NCBI GenBank assembly: GCA_026419705.1
Contig: JANZYY010000004.1
Location: 6,922 to 29,317 of the forward strand
Reading direction: 5' to 3'
DNA: 22,396 bases
Origin: Fischerella sp.
Lineage (GTDB): Bacteria > Cyanobacteriota > Cyanobacteriia > Cyanobacteriales > Nostocaceae
In this document: positions 7,672 through 15,736 of the stretch, in pieces
Position numbering within the stretch: the stretch's first letter is position 1
Layout: each line of letters starts with the position of its first letter
The notes under the pieces: model-generated
The model's database searches: none
What the model was told of the DNA's origin: nothing
What the model saw: the letters and a program-made list of their open reading frames with translations, nothing else
Translations under genes and position numbers: made by a program

Positions 7672-8322
7672 ATGATTAATAATCTATTTACGGCGGGTGG
7701 AGTGGTTATGTGGCCCCTCCTAGGTTTTTCTGTGTTAGCAGTGGCACTAATTATTGAACGTATCCTGTTTTGGATGCGTTTAAGTAGCCGTCAAAACCGC
7801 GTGGTCACAGACGTACTGAATTCTTATCGACTTGATAATGTAGTTACTGCTTTGGATAAGCTGCACCAAAATACCGATCTGCCAATAGCACGAATTTTTT
7901 TAGCAGCTTTAGAACTGGAAGATGCGACTCCAGAAGACTTTCGTCTCGCCTTAGAAACTGCGGCGCAAGCCGAAATACCTTTGCTCAAACGCTTTCAAAA
8001 TGTTTTCGATACGATTGTTGCTCTTGCACCTCTGTTAGGTCTTCTCGGTACTGTCTTGGGATTAATTGCTTCCTTTGCTTCTTTAAATATTGATGATGTG
8101 GGAGGCGCAAGAACAGTAGGTGTGACGGGCGGTATTAGTGAAGCTTTGGTTTCAACCGCATCAGGATTGGTAGTAGCTATTTTTACATTGCTATTTGCTA
8201 ACAGCTTCCGGGGACTTTACCAGCGTCAAATCGCACTGATTCAAGAATATGGCGGACAATTAGAATTACTCTACCGCCGTCGCTATGAAAGGAGAGATAA
8301 AACTTATGCCCCTTCCCAATAA
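7672..8322 (+). CDS. MotA/TolQ/ExbB-family proton channel protein
   Basis: The 216-residue product has an N-terminal membrane segment (about 8-30, GGVVMWPLLGFSVLAVALIIERI), a cytoplasmic helical stretch and two C-terminal membrane helices around APLLGLLGTVLGLI (about 119-132) and SEALVSTASGLVVAIFTLLFAN. The LGLLGTV(x)G motif and the conserved Thr/Ala-rich third helix are typical of ExbB/TolQ, which form proton channels with ExbD/TolR and drive outer-membrane work through TonB or TolA. No ExbD/TolR partner is encoded next to it, which is unusual. I see no convincing ribosome-binding site before the ATG. It could be ExbB or TolQ; the sequence alone does not decide. Confidence 0.82.
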   Translation: MINNLFTAGGVVMWPLLGFSVLAVALIIERILFWMRLSSRQNRVVTDVLNSYRLDNVVTALDKLHQNTDLPIARIFLAALELEDATPEDFRLALETAAQAEIPLLKRFQNVFDTIVALAPLLGLLGTVLGLIASFASLNIDDVGGARTVGVTGGISEALVSTASGLVVAIFTLLFANSFRGLYQRQIALIQEYGGQLELLYRRRYERRDKTYAPSQ

Positions 8323-8479
8323 ACCAGGCTTGTCATCACTTTAGTTGGAGAATAGGGAATTGGGAATAGCTAATCAGTGATTTTGCTTTGTATTGGCTTT
8401 TAAATATCTCTTTGCTTTAATAGTATTCTTAGAGCGGCACACGAAAATTTTTGAACTTCACTGGTTGAGGAAATACAGC

Positions 8480-8686
8480 ATGACTATTTGGGTAAACGAG
8501 CAAATTGATCCTTCCGGCATGATTTATGCTTGTATAGCCTGCTGTAATGAGTCTCAAGCCAAAGATTGCCATGAGTCTTTTAAACAGAATTTGACGGAAA
8601 CTCAAAAATCAGCTGGTTGGGTAGCGCGATTGCGAACTGTTGATTCTTGGGATGATGTTCCAGTCAATGCTTTAAAACTTAATTAA
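8480..8686 (+). CDS. Small cyanobacterial protein of unknown function, 68 residues
   Basis: The ATG at 8480 has GAGG at 8467-8470, nine bases upstream, and starts MTIWVNEQIDPSG. A longer frame opens at 8393, but its first 29 residues precede this site and have no ribosome-binding site. The product is soluble and has Cys-rich YACIACCNES, then GWVARLRTVDSWDDVPVNAL near the end. From memory, short proteins with the same start and the KSAGWVARLR core recur in filamentous cyanobacteria, so it is probably a conserved family without known function. The CxxCC-like cluster is suggestive but too small to call a metal site. Confidence 0.65.
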   Translation: MTIWVNEQIDPSGMIYACIACCNESQAKDCHESFKQNLTETQKSAGWVARLRTVDSWDDVPVNALKLN

Positions 8687-8689
8687 TTG

Positions 8690-8784
8690 GGTAGTGGATA
8701 GTGGTTACAAGAACAACCAACTACTAACCACTAACCACTAACCACTAACCACTAACTACTAACCACTAACCACTAACCACTAAC
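8690..8784. repeat. CACTAAC heptamer tandem array with complementary upstream arm
   Basis: Nine consecutive 7-base units fill 8722-8784, seven reading CACTAAC and two (units 1 and 6) reading TACTAAC. Upstream at about 8690-8706 is GTAGTGGATAGTGGTTA, roughly the complement of two units, so the RNA could fold back on any part of the array. Heptamer arrays of this kind are short tandemly repeated repetitive sequences known in heterocystous cyanobacteria. The array ends just before the AGGAG of the next gene, so the copy number could affect its translation. Confidence 0.9.
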
Positions 8785-8801
8785 TTTTCAGGAGTTCAAA
8801 T

Positions 8802-9758
8802 ATGCCAAAGGTTTCTGTTGTCATCCCTGCCTATAATGCTATGGATTTCTTGCCAGAAACTTTAGCAAGTGTTTTGCAGCAAACTTTCACTGATTTTGAA
8901 GTATTGATTGTTAATGATGGCAGTTCAGATAATATTGTGGAGTGGGTTTCGGGTATTACAGACTCGCGAGTAAAATTAATTTCACAAGCAAACCAACGAG
9001 TTTCGGCAGCGCGGAATACAGGCATTACTAATGCTCAAGGAGAGTATATAGCATTTCTAGATGCTGACGATTTATGGGAGCCAACAAAACTAGAAAAGCA
9101 AGTATGTTGTTTAGATGAAAAACCGGAAGTAGGTTTGGTATATACTTGGACGCTTTTAGTTGATAAAGAAAACAATCCTACAGGTAGAATTTTTGCTTCC
9201 CATGTAGAAGGTAATGTATGGGACAAACTTCTTGAAAATGATCCAATTTCTAGTGGAAGTTCACCGATGGTGAGGCGGAGTTGCTTTGATGCTGTCGGGC
9301 TATTTGATCGGAATTTAGCTTATGCACCAGATTTGGATATGTGGGTTCGTATTGCTTATAGTTATCCGATTGCAGTAGTCAAAGAACCTCTACTGCGCTA
9401 TCGACAACTTCCTAATAGTTTCTCCAGAAATCGCCAAGGAATGATTAAGGAACTTCGCCAGGTTGTCGAGAAAACATTTGCATCTGTCCCCCTTGAGCAG
9501 TTGTATTTGAGAAATCGATGTTATGCCAGTATATTTTTTGGTTTAGCATGGCTTGCTGTGGATGAAGGGGACTACAAACAGGCAATTCATTTCCGTCAAC
9601 AAGCTTTTCTACACTCTCCGCAAGTGTTCTTTTCTGAAAAATATCTACGTTTGAGTTTAGCGATCGCCACAATCCGTTGGTTTGGTTCTAATGGCTACGA
9701 TGGAGTGCGATCCTTAACTCGTGTCTTACGCCGACGCATGCTTGGTGTCTCAGTCTAA
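8802..9758 (+). CDS. Family 2 glycosyltransferase
   Basis: The 318-residue protein opens with the GT-A nucleotide-binding core VSVVIPAYNAMDF, then VNDGSSD (about 37-43), VSAARNTGI and the metal-binding DADD (87-90). The acceptor side has LAYAPDLDMWVRIA. No membrane segment is evident, so it is a cytoplasmic or membrane-peripheral sugar transferase using a nucleotide sugar. GGAG at 8791-8794 sits seven bases before the ATG. It precedes the ABC exporter and other transferases and probably contributes to the same glycan, though a 115-base gap and the upstream repeat suggest its own regulation. Donor and linkage cannot be read from sequence. Confidence 0.88.
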   Translation: MPKVSVVIPAYNAMDFLPETLASVLQQTFTDFEVLIVNDGSSDNIVEWVSGITDSRVKLISQANQRVSAARNTGITNAQGEYIAFLDADDLWEPTKLEKQVCCLDEKPEVGLVYTWTLLVDKENNPTGRIFASHVEGNVWDKLLENDPISSGSSPMVRRSCFDAVGLFDRNLAYAPDLDMWVRIAYSYPIAVVKEPLLRYRQLPNSFSRNRQGMIKELRQVVEKTFASVPLEQLYLRNRCYASIFFGLAWLAVDEGDYKQAIHFRQQAFLHSPQVFFSEKYLRLSLAIATIRWFGSNGYDGVRSLTRVLRRRMLGVSV

Positions 9759-9873
9759 GAGCGATTCAATTCATGATTAGGAGAATCTGTACAAACGCTG
9801 AAATAAATTAACTTTCAAAACCTTATTTTTTGCCATCTTATGCTTTTTTATTCACCGCAGTAAATAGTTAATA

Positions 9874-10788
9874 ATGATGCACAAAAACCAGCGGTATTTG
9901 AGACAAAATCAAGTCCCTAAACAGACTCAAAAGTTAACCCCAAGAGTCCACAGAGTAGTGCATCGACCTGAGAGTCGAATGAGGCATCCGCTTCAGTTAT
10001 TCAAAGAAATGGGACGGGACTTGTTAGCATCACGAGAGTTAGCTTGGCGGCTGATGATTCGAGACATCAGCGCTAAATACCGTCAGTCATTTTTAGGTAT
10101 TTTCTGGGCAATTATACCTCCGATCCTCATGGCAGTTGGCTTTACTCTTGCTCAAGGAGGTGGAGTTGTCAACATCGGTGCTACGGACTTACCTTATCCT
10201 GCTTACGTCATGTTCAGCATGACATTGTGGCAAACCTTTGTCGAAGCGCTAAACGGGCCACCGCAAGCGGTGACAGCTGCCAAAATGATGCTCTCTAGAA
10301 TTAATTTCCCCCGAGAAGCGCTGATTATAGCCAAATTAGGTGAAGTTTTTTTCAATTTTGGCATCAAGTTAATTCTGATTATAGGCTTGTTCATCTGGTA
10401 TAAAATCCCAGTAACTTGGAGCGTTTTTTTAGCGCCAGTCGCATTAATTCATTTAGTATTGCTAGGAACTTTTTTTGGTTTGCTGTTAGCGCCACTAGGC
10501 GCTCTTTATCAAGATTTTTCAATGGGGCTAACCTTAATTACTGGATTTTGGCTATTTCTTACACCAGTAGTTTACCCAGTTCCTAATAATGGGATATTTA
10601 GTACCATTGTTAATCTCAATCCCGTTACACCTATGCTAGTAACAACGCGGGAATTAGCAACAACAGGTGTTATCTCCGATCCCCAAGGATTTTGGGTAGT
10701 CAGTCTAATTACAATTGTGGGATTACTTTTAGCTTGGATTATCTATCGTCTAGCAATGCCTTATGTAGTTGAGAGAATGAGTTCTTAA
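9874..10788 (+). CDS. Wzm-like ABC-2 permease for polysaccharide export
   Basis: The product is an ABC-2 family inner-membrane permease with about six hydrophobic segments (from around residues 82, 110, 157, 185, 215 and 270). Landmarks are the amphipathic RELAWRLMIRDISAKYRQSFLGIFWAIIPP before the first segment and the late VNLNPVTPM typical of O-antigen and teichoic-acid exporters. With the ATPase two bases downstream it would move an undecaprenyl-linked glycan across the inner membrane. Length 304 includes a basic N-terminal extension of about 35 residues before MRHPLQL. An ATG at 9979 would remove it; neither start has a strong ribosome-binding site, so the start is uncertain. Confidence 0.87.
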   Translation: MMHKNQRYLRQNQVPKQTQKLTPRVHRVVHRPESRMRHPLQLFKEMGRDLLASRELAWRLMIRDISAKYRQSFLGIFWAIIPPILMAVGFTLAQGGGVVNIGATDLPYPAYVMFSMTLWQTFVEALNGPPQAVTAAKMMLSRINFPREALIIAKLGEVFFNFGIKLILIIGLFIWYKIPVTWSVFLAPVALIHLVLLGTFFGLLLAPLGALYQDFSMGLTLITGFWLFLTPVVYPVPNNGIFSTIVNLNPVTPMLVTTRELATTGVISDPQGFWVVSLITIVGLLLAWIIYRLAMPYVVERMSS

Positions 10789-10790
10789 TC

Positions 10791-12116
10791 ATGATTAACA
10801 TCAACGAGCAAGAAATTTCAGCAAAGCCATACAAAAATGATCGGGAAATTGTTCTTTCAGTTAACGGGGTTTCTAAAAAGTTTTGCCGCAATTTAAAGCG
10901 ATCGCTACTTTATGGTATTCAGGATATTGCTTCTGAGGTATTAGGATTGCGAGAGAAAAACGACATTCTTCGACCAAAAGAATTTTGGGCTTTGAAGGAT
11001 GTTAATTTTCAATTGCGCCGAGGAGAAGCACTTGGTTTAGTTGGTAAAAATGGCAGTGGAAAATCTACCCTACTGCGGATTATTGCAGGGTTGATTAAAC
11101 CCGATACTGGTTTTGTAGAAGTTAATGGTCGAATAGCACCGTTAATTGCCTTGGGAGCTGGATTTAATCCTGTTTTAACTGGACGGGAAAATATTTATGC
11201 CAATATGTCAATTTTGGGTTTGTCTACAAAGGAAATAAATGAGCGATTTGATGAAGTTATAAAGTTTGCAGAAATTGGAGATGCGATTGATGCACCAGTT
11301 CAGAGTTATAGTTCTGGAATGGCAGCGCGCTTAGGTTTTGCCAGTGCTATTCATACTGAGCCAGACATTCTTTTAATTGATGAAGTGTTGGCTGTAGGAG
11401 ATAGTCGATTTAGAGGAAAGTGTTTTCAGAAATTGCACGATCTTCGTCAAAAGGGCACGTCTTTTATTTTAGTTAGTCATGATGCCCATTCAATACTAAC
11501 TGTATGCGAATCTGCGGTTTACCTGAAACAAGGTGAGTTTCTCGGATATGATGATGCAGCTTCAATTATTAATCAGTATGAACGAGATTTATTTTTGAGT
11601 GAATTAGACACAGAAACACAATTAATTTCCTTTTTGCGGAAAAGAGAAAGTTTTGGTTTAGAAATTCAATCTCTATTTTTTAGAAATCATCAAGGTGAAA
11701 TAATTGAATCACCTATAAGTGGTGAGCCAACTTATTTATGCATCAAATGTAAAGCGATTGAAAAAATTGAGGACGTTAGTATTACATTTGCTATTAAGGG
11801 ACTAGGAGAGGGAGGGGATACAATTTTACTTATTAATAACTTAAAAGATAAAAATTATATATTTCTTTTACCTGGTGAAAATGAAATCCAATTAGAAATG
11901 CCTTACATGGGTTTAAAGCTTGGAGTTTACATTATGGATATATATGCAAAAAAAGAGAGAATGTATCATCTTGATGCAGTTGAATCATTTAAATTCAGAG
12001 TAGAGGGAAGAGAAGAAAGTATCAGTAGATGTTTATTTTACCAACCTCGAAAGTGGAATATCATTCATAACCAAAATGTTTCAATCTGTCCCTTCAAGGA
12101 ACATAGAAAAACTTGA
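10791..12116 (+). CDS. Wzt-like ATPase of a polysaccharide ABC exporter, with C-terminal domain
   Basis: The 441-residue protein has an ATPase domain (about 20-250) with Walker A GKNGSGKST (85-93), the signature YSSGMAAR (173-180), Walker B ILLIDE (193-198) and switch VSHD (228-231). It is followed by a domain of about 190 residues rich in beta-strand-like sequence. Wzt proteins with such an extension, as in E. coli O9a, use it to recognise the finished, end-modified glycan; shorter relatives lack it. The C-terminal half is visibly more AT-rich than the ATPase half, as if exchanged independently. It pairs with the permease ending two bases upstream. Its last codons overlap a possible TTG start of the next glycosyltransferase. 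Confidence 0.9.
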   Translation: MININEQEISAKPYKNDREIVLSVNGVSKKFCRNLKRSLLYGIQDIASEVLGLREKNDILRPKEFWALKDVNFQLRRGEALGLVGKNGSGKSTLLRIIAGLIKPDTGFVEVNGRIAPLIALGAGFNPVLTGRENIYANMSILGLSTKEINERFDEVIKFAEIGDAIDAPVQSYSSGMAARLGFASAIHTEPDILLIDEVLAVGDSRFRGKCFQKLHDLRQKGTSFILVSHDAHSILTVCESAVYLKQGEFLGYDDAASIINQYERDLFLSELDTETQLISFLRKRESFGLEIQSLFFRNHQGEIIESPISGEPTYLCIKCKAIEKIEDVSITFAIKGLGEGGDTILLINNLKDKNYIFLLPGENEIQLEMPYMGLKLGVYIMDIYAKKERMYHLDAVESFKFRVEGREESISRCLFYQPRKWNIIHNQNVSICPFKEHRKT

Positions 12117-12139
12117 AAAATCAAGGATGGGTGACAATT

Positions 12140-13204
12140 ATGGAATCTCTCAGCCAAGAACAAGTAAAGCAATCAATAGACACAAAGAATATAACTTTCT
12201 CAATTATATTTGAAACAGAAAATCTTGCGAGTGTAGAACTTGATAATATCTACCGAAGTTTAGCTTCAATTGCTGGTCAAGATATATCACCCCAGCAAGC
12301 CAATGAATTTATCATGATTGACGGTGGTTATGCACCACAAGAAGTAATAGATGAAATATGTTCTAAGTATCCCTGGATTACTGTGCAACGAGTACCAGGA
12401 ATTGGCTACTACGAAGCGAAAATGCTGGGCGCAAACCTAGCAACAGGTGAAATCATTGTTTATTGTGACTCAGATTGCGTCTATGTCTCAAATTGGCTGA
12501 GGAATATACTCACTACTTTCTTGCAAAGCGTAGATATTAATGTTGTTGCAGGAGAGACGAGTACACCTGTAAGGAATGCTTATGAACTTGCCATAGCTAT
12601 GCACTACTTCTTTCCTCGATTTTCGTATCAAGAGGAACCATATATATCAGACTACTATTTTCTAAATGCTGTCGCCTTTCGCCGTGATTTTCTCTTGCAA
12701 TATCCCATTCCTACTCATTTACCGCTTTACCGAGGCAACTGCGATATACATTGTTACTCTTTTCATTACCTCAAAGGAAACAAAATCTGGAAACATCCAA
12801 ACGCTCAAGCTATCCACGAACCACCAACATTATCTTTTTGTGTTTGGCGTTATTTACTCATGGGACGCGATCGCGTTTTGAAGGATCGCATTAAGTATCT
12901 TGTGACCAAAAATCCAGATATGGCTGATTATGCTCAATTATCTGCGGATTTAAATTGGACGCTGCCTCAGAAAATTAAAGGAATTATCACCTCGATCGTG
13001 CGAATAAAGCCATTTGATTGTGAAAAAATTCACGCTGTTTTACAAGAAGATAAAAAACGCTCAGTTTTCCTACCTTTAGCAATGCTAATAGTACTATGTT
13101 TTGAGCTGATTTTCACTATCGGTAGCATCGTGACTTATCTCAAAAGTGATTTATTGCTCAAGCTTTATTACAAATCAGAAGAAAAACTTAATCTATCTGG
13201 ATAA
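12140..13204 (+). CDS. Family 2 glycosyltransferase with C-terminal membrane segment
   Basis: A GT-A fold is seen in FEFIMIDGGY-like sequence (about 56-64), VPGIGYYEAKMLGANLATGE and the metal-binding DSDC (110-113). A C-terminal hydrophobic stretch (PLAMLIVLCFELIFTIGSIV) could anchor it in the inner membrane. The frame is open from a TTG at 12113 that overlaps the wzt stop. The ATG at 12140, with AGGA at 12124-12127, seems the better start although the 12-base spacing is long; the TTG would add nine residues. The gene follows the exporter without a gap, so it should be cotranscribed and build the exported glycan. Family is clear; donor and acceptor are not. Confidence 0.83.
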   Translation: MESLSQEQVKQSIDTKNITFSIIFETENLASVELDNIYRSLASIAGQDISPQQANEFIMIDGGYAPQEVIDEICSKYPWITVQRVPGIGYYEAKMLGANLATGEIIVYCDSDCVYVSNWLRNILTTFLQSVDINVVAGETSTPVRNAYELAIAMHYFFPRFSYQEEPYISDYYFLNAVAFRRDFLLQYPIPTHLPLYRGNCDIHCYSFHYLKGNKIWKHPNAQAIHEPPTLSFCVWRYLLMGRDRVLKDRIKYLVTKNPDMADYAQLSADLNWTLPQKIKGIITSIVRIKPFDCEKIHAVLQEDKKRSVFLPLAMLIVLCFELIFTIGSIVTYLKSDLLLKLYYKSEEKLNLSG

Positions 13205-13329
13205 GTTTTAAATTCATAAATTTTTCTGAAATATGTTGTTGAATGAAAAAAGAAAAACTTTTTTAAATAACACAAATAACGGCTATGTTGACCTTTGCCA
13301 TTAAACATGAAGTTTAAGCTTGTATAAAT

Positions 13330-14310
13330 ATGGTTAGCAATCAAATAGATAATCTCAATAACCAATCATTTTTGCCCAAGGTTTCGGTTGTTGTTCCGAT
13401 TTATAACGGTGAAGCAGACTTACCAGACTTGATAAATTGTTTGCGCGTGCAAACTTATCCTCGCGATCGCGCCGAGTATATATTAGTGGACAATGGCAGT
13501 TGCGATCGCACAGCCGAAATTATCAAACAGAAGAGTGAAGATGCAAAACAGCAGGGATTAACAATTCGCTACCAAAGCGAAAATAAAATTCAAAGTTCAT
13601 ACGCTGCTCGCAACGCTGGTATTCGTGCTAGCAATGGTGAAATTATCGCCTTTACCGATGTTGATTGTCGTCCCCAACCAGATTGGTTGTCTGCGATTGT
13701 TCAAGTCTTTGCCGATCCTACAGTTGGTGTAGTTGCTGGTGCAATATCCGCTTTACCAGGACAAACACTACTGGAGAAGTATGCAGCCTACAGGAAGATT
13801 TTGTGTCACGAAGGAGCAGCATCCCATCCATTTCTTCCCTATGCAGCAGGAGCAAATTTAGCAATTCGACGCCAAACTTTGCAAGAGGTTGGTTTATTTC
13901 GTCCCTATCTCACAACAGGTGGAGACGCTGACATATGTTGGCGAATTCAACAGCAATCCTCTTGGCGATTTTGTTGTGCAGAACAAGCTGTTGTCTTGCA
14001 CCGTCACCGTTCCACTTTGCGGGAATTCAGAAAACAATTCCATCGTTACGGACGTTCGCAGAGATACTTAATAGAACTTTATGGTTCTAATGTCTTCTCG
14101 GACGCATGGAAATTGAAATACTATTTGCGTTGGTGGATACGCTGGCTGGTAAAGGTAGTGCCCTATACAGCTGCAAAAATGATTGCAGGCAAAGCAACCT
14201 TTTTAGACTTTTGGCTTACACCTATTGATTTGATAGCTTCTCAAGCTGAAGCTGCTGGTAGACGGGAAGCTAAGTTATCAGCAGAAGCTAGACAAATTGA
14301 GTGGCTGTAA
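13330..14310 (+). CDS. Family 2 glycosyltransferase
   Basis: The 326-residue protein shows VSVVVPIYNGEAD (about 18-30), LVDNGSCDRT, SYAARNAGIRASNGE, the metal-binding DVDC (110-113) and GGDADICWR (197-205), which corresponds to the acceptor-side ED motif of GT2 enzymes. HRHRSTLREFRKQFHRYGRSQ follows, a pattern common in cyanobacterial membrane-associated transferases. The N-terminal dozen residues are Asn/Gln-rich and non-conserved in appearance. A 125-base AT-rich gap separates it from the previous transferase, so it may have its own promoter. It is followed 18 bases later by another transferase. Confidence 0.88.
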   Translation: MVSNQIDNLNNQSFLPKVSVVVPIYNGEADLPDLINCLRVQTYPRDRAEYILVDNGSCDRTAEIIKQKSEDAKQQGLTIRYQSENKIQSSYAARNAGIRASNGEIIAFTDVDCRPQPDWLSAIVQVFADPTVGVVAGAISALPGQTLLEKYAAYRKILCHEGAASHPFLPYAAGANLAIRRQTLQEVGLFRPYLTTGGDADICWRIQQQSSWRFCCAEQAVVLHRHRSTLREFRKQFHRYGRSQRYLIELYGSNVFSDAWKLKYYLRWWIRWLVKVVPYTAAKMIAGKATFLDFWLTPIDLIASQAEAAGRREAKLSAEARQIEWL

Positions 14311-14328
14311 AAATATTTAAATGGCTCT

Positions 14329-15669
14329 ATGAATCTAGTAAAGCATGTATTTGCAAACCGTATTTCTCGACCGATCAAAATTCAATTTGTGAGTAGAGAT
14401 ATTCCTGTTGAGAATTGTATTGGTAACGCTACTTATATACTGGATTTTCTGCGCTACTTGCGGCAAGCTGGTTGTGAAATTGAGTACGTACTTCTGAATT
14501 CATCACCTCACGGCAGAATTCCTTGGTATATCATTCCGCCTGCATTGGCAAAACTTGCGAATGTGTCGGCTAAGAATAACTTGAGAATAGGTCATCTTCT
14601 GCTTAGAGTTAACCCTTTATCAGATTTGTTGATTGAGTTAGGGCGATCGCTTTACGATCGCTTACCAAAAAACTTGAAAAACATTTACCGTTCTATCAGG
14701 AATAAACGAAAGATAACACCCTTATACAAAACATACGTAATTCCCACTCAAGCTTGGGATGCTTTAGCAACGCCAGAAGAGGTAAATTTTGCAAGTTCGC
14801 GGTTTGTGAGATTCAAACCTGATGTAGCGATCGCAAATTACGCTTTTCTAGGGAGTATTTTAGACTCCCCTGCTTTAGAGGAAACAGTGTTAAAAGTTAT
14901 ACTTACCCACGATGTACGCCATCAAAGATTTGCTCACTTCCAAAAATTAGGACTTACTTGTTCTGAATCAGACTGGAGTTGGGAACAGGAAGCAACACAG
15001 TTAAGCAAAGCACAAGTACTTTTAGCCATTCAGGAAGAAGACGCAAAGCTTCTCAAGCACATGGCACCTCAATCTGAGGTTATTTCCATGCCTAAAGCTG
15101 CAATTGTTCATTATTCTAAGGTCAAGCAAGTACCTGGCCGTTGCTTGTTTGTTGGTAGTGGTGTGGATCACAACTACTATGGCCTGAAATGGTTTCTTGA
15201 AAACGTGTGGCTAAAAGTTACACAGCTAATCGACGGTTGCAGTCTCCACGTATGCGGTACTGTATGTGACTTTATACAAGAAACTTTTCCGAACGTTCGT
15301 CTTCTTGGCAGGGTTGACGATTTGGAACCGGAATATGGTGCTGCTGAAGTCTGTCTGGTTCCTTTGCTGGCTGGTAGCGGACTGAAAATCAAACTCGTAG
15401 AGGCAATGTCCCATGGCCGCGCTTGTGTTTCCACCAGTGTAGGCGTTCAAGGACTGCATGAAGTTGTAGGTAATGCTGTTTTCGTAGCAGATACACCTGA
15501 AGATTTCGCAGCAGCCATACACACAGTGCTAACCAAAAAAGAAAAGCGCCAATGGATGGAGGAACAAGCTCATCGGTACGCGATCGCTAAACTTTCTCCT
15601 CAAGCAGCCTATCAACCTTTTGTAGATAGCATTCACCAGTATTTACAGCAGGTACCAAGCAAAGCTTAG
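14329..15669 (+). CDS. GT4-like (GT-B fold) glycosyltransferase
   Basis: The 446-residue protein lacks the GT-A motifs and instead shows the C-terminal GT-B pattern: CLFVGSGVDHNYYGLKWFL (about 264-282), VRLLGRVDDLEPEYGAAEVCLVPL, then GSGLKIKLVEAMSHGRACV (about 349-367) containing the donor-binding Lys and the E of the EX7E-like region. The N-terminal half contains YILDFLRYLRQAGCEIEYV and HDVRHQRFAHFQKLGL, as in family 1/4 transferases. It probably adds one sugar to the growing glycan in the cytoplasm. It begins 18 bases after the previous transferase gene. Donor unknown. Confidence 0.85.
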   Translation: MNLVKHVFANRISRPIKIQFVSRDIPVENCIGNATYILDFLRYLRQAGCEIEYVLLNSSPHGRIPWYIIPPALAKLANVSAKNNLRIGHLLLRVNPLSDLLIELGRSLYDRLPKNLKNIYRSIRNKRKITPLYKTYVIPTQAWDALATPEEVNFASSRFVRFKPDVAIANYAFLGSILDSPALEETVLKVILTHDVRHQRFAHFQKLGLTCSESDWSWEQEATQLSKAQVLLAIQEEDAKLLKHMAPQSEVISMPKAAIVHYSKVKQVPGRCLFVGSGVDHNYYGLKWFLENVWLKVTQLIDGCSLHVCGTVCDFIQETFPNVRLLGRVDDLEPEYGAAEVCLVPLLAGSGLKIKLVEAMSHGRACVSTSVGVQGLHEVVGNAVFVADTPEDFAAAIHTVLTKKEKRQWMEEQAHRYAIAKLSPQAAYQPFVDSIHQYLQQVPSKA

Positions 15670-15736
15670 ATATGGCGACGGTAACATCACCTAAACGAAT
15701 TTTTCTTAGTAAACACGCATAAAAGGTAGGAAGCAT

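Noticed and set aside
8722..8784. CRISPR array
   Set aside because: The units are 7 bases and contiguous with no spacers; this is a simple heptamer tandem repeat.
13288..13328. Promoter from TTGACC and TATAAA before the transferase at 13330
   Set aside because: The boxes are 29 bases apart and the second abuts the ATG, so they cannot form a standard promoter for this gene.
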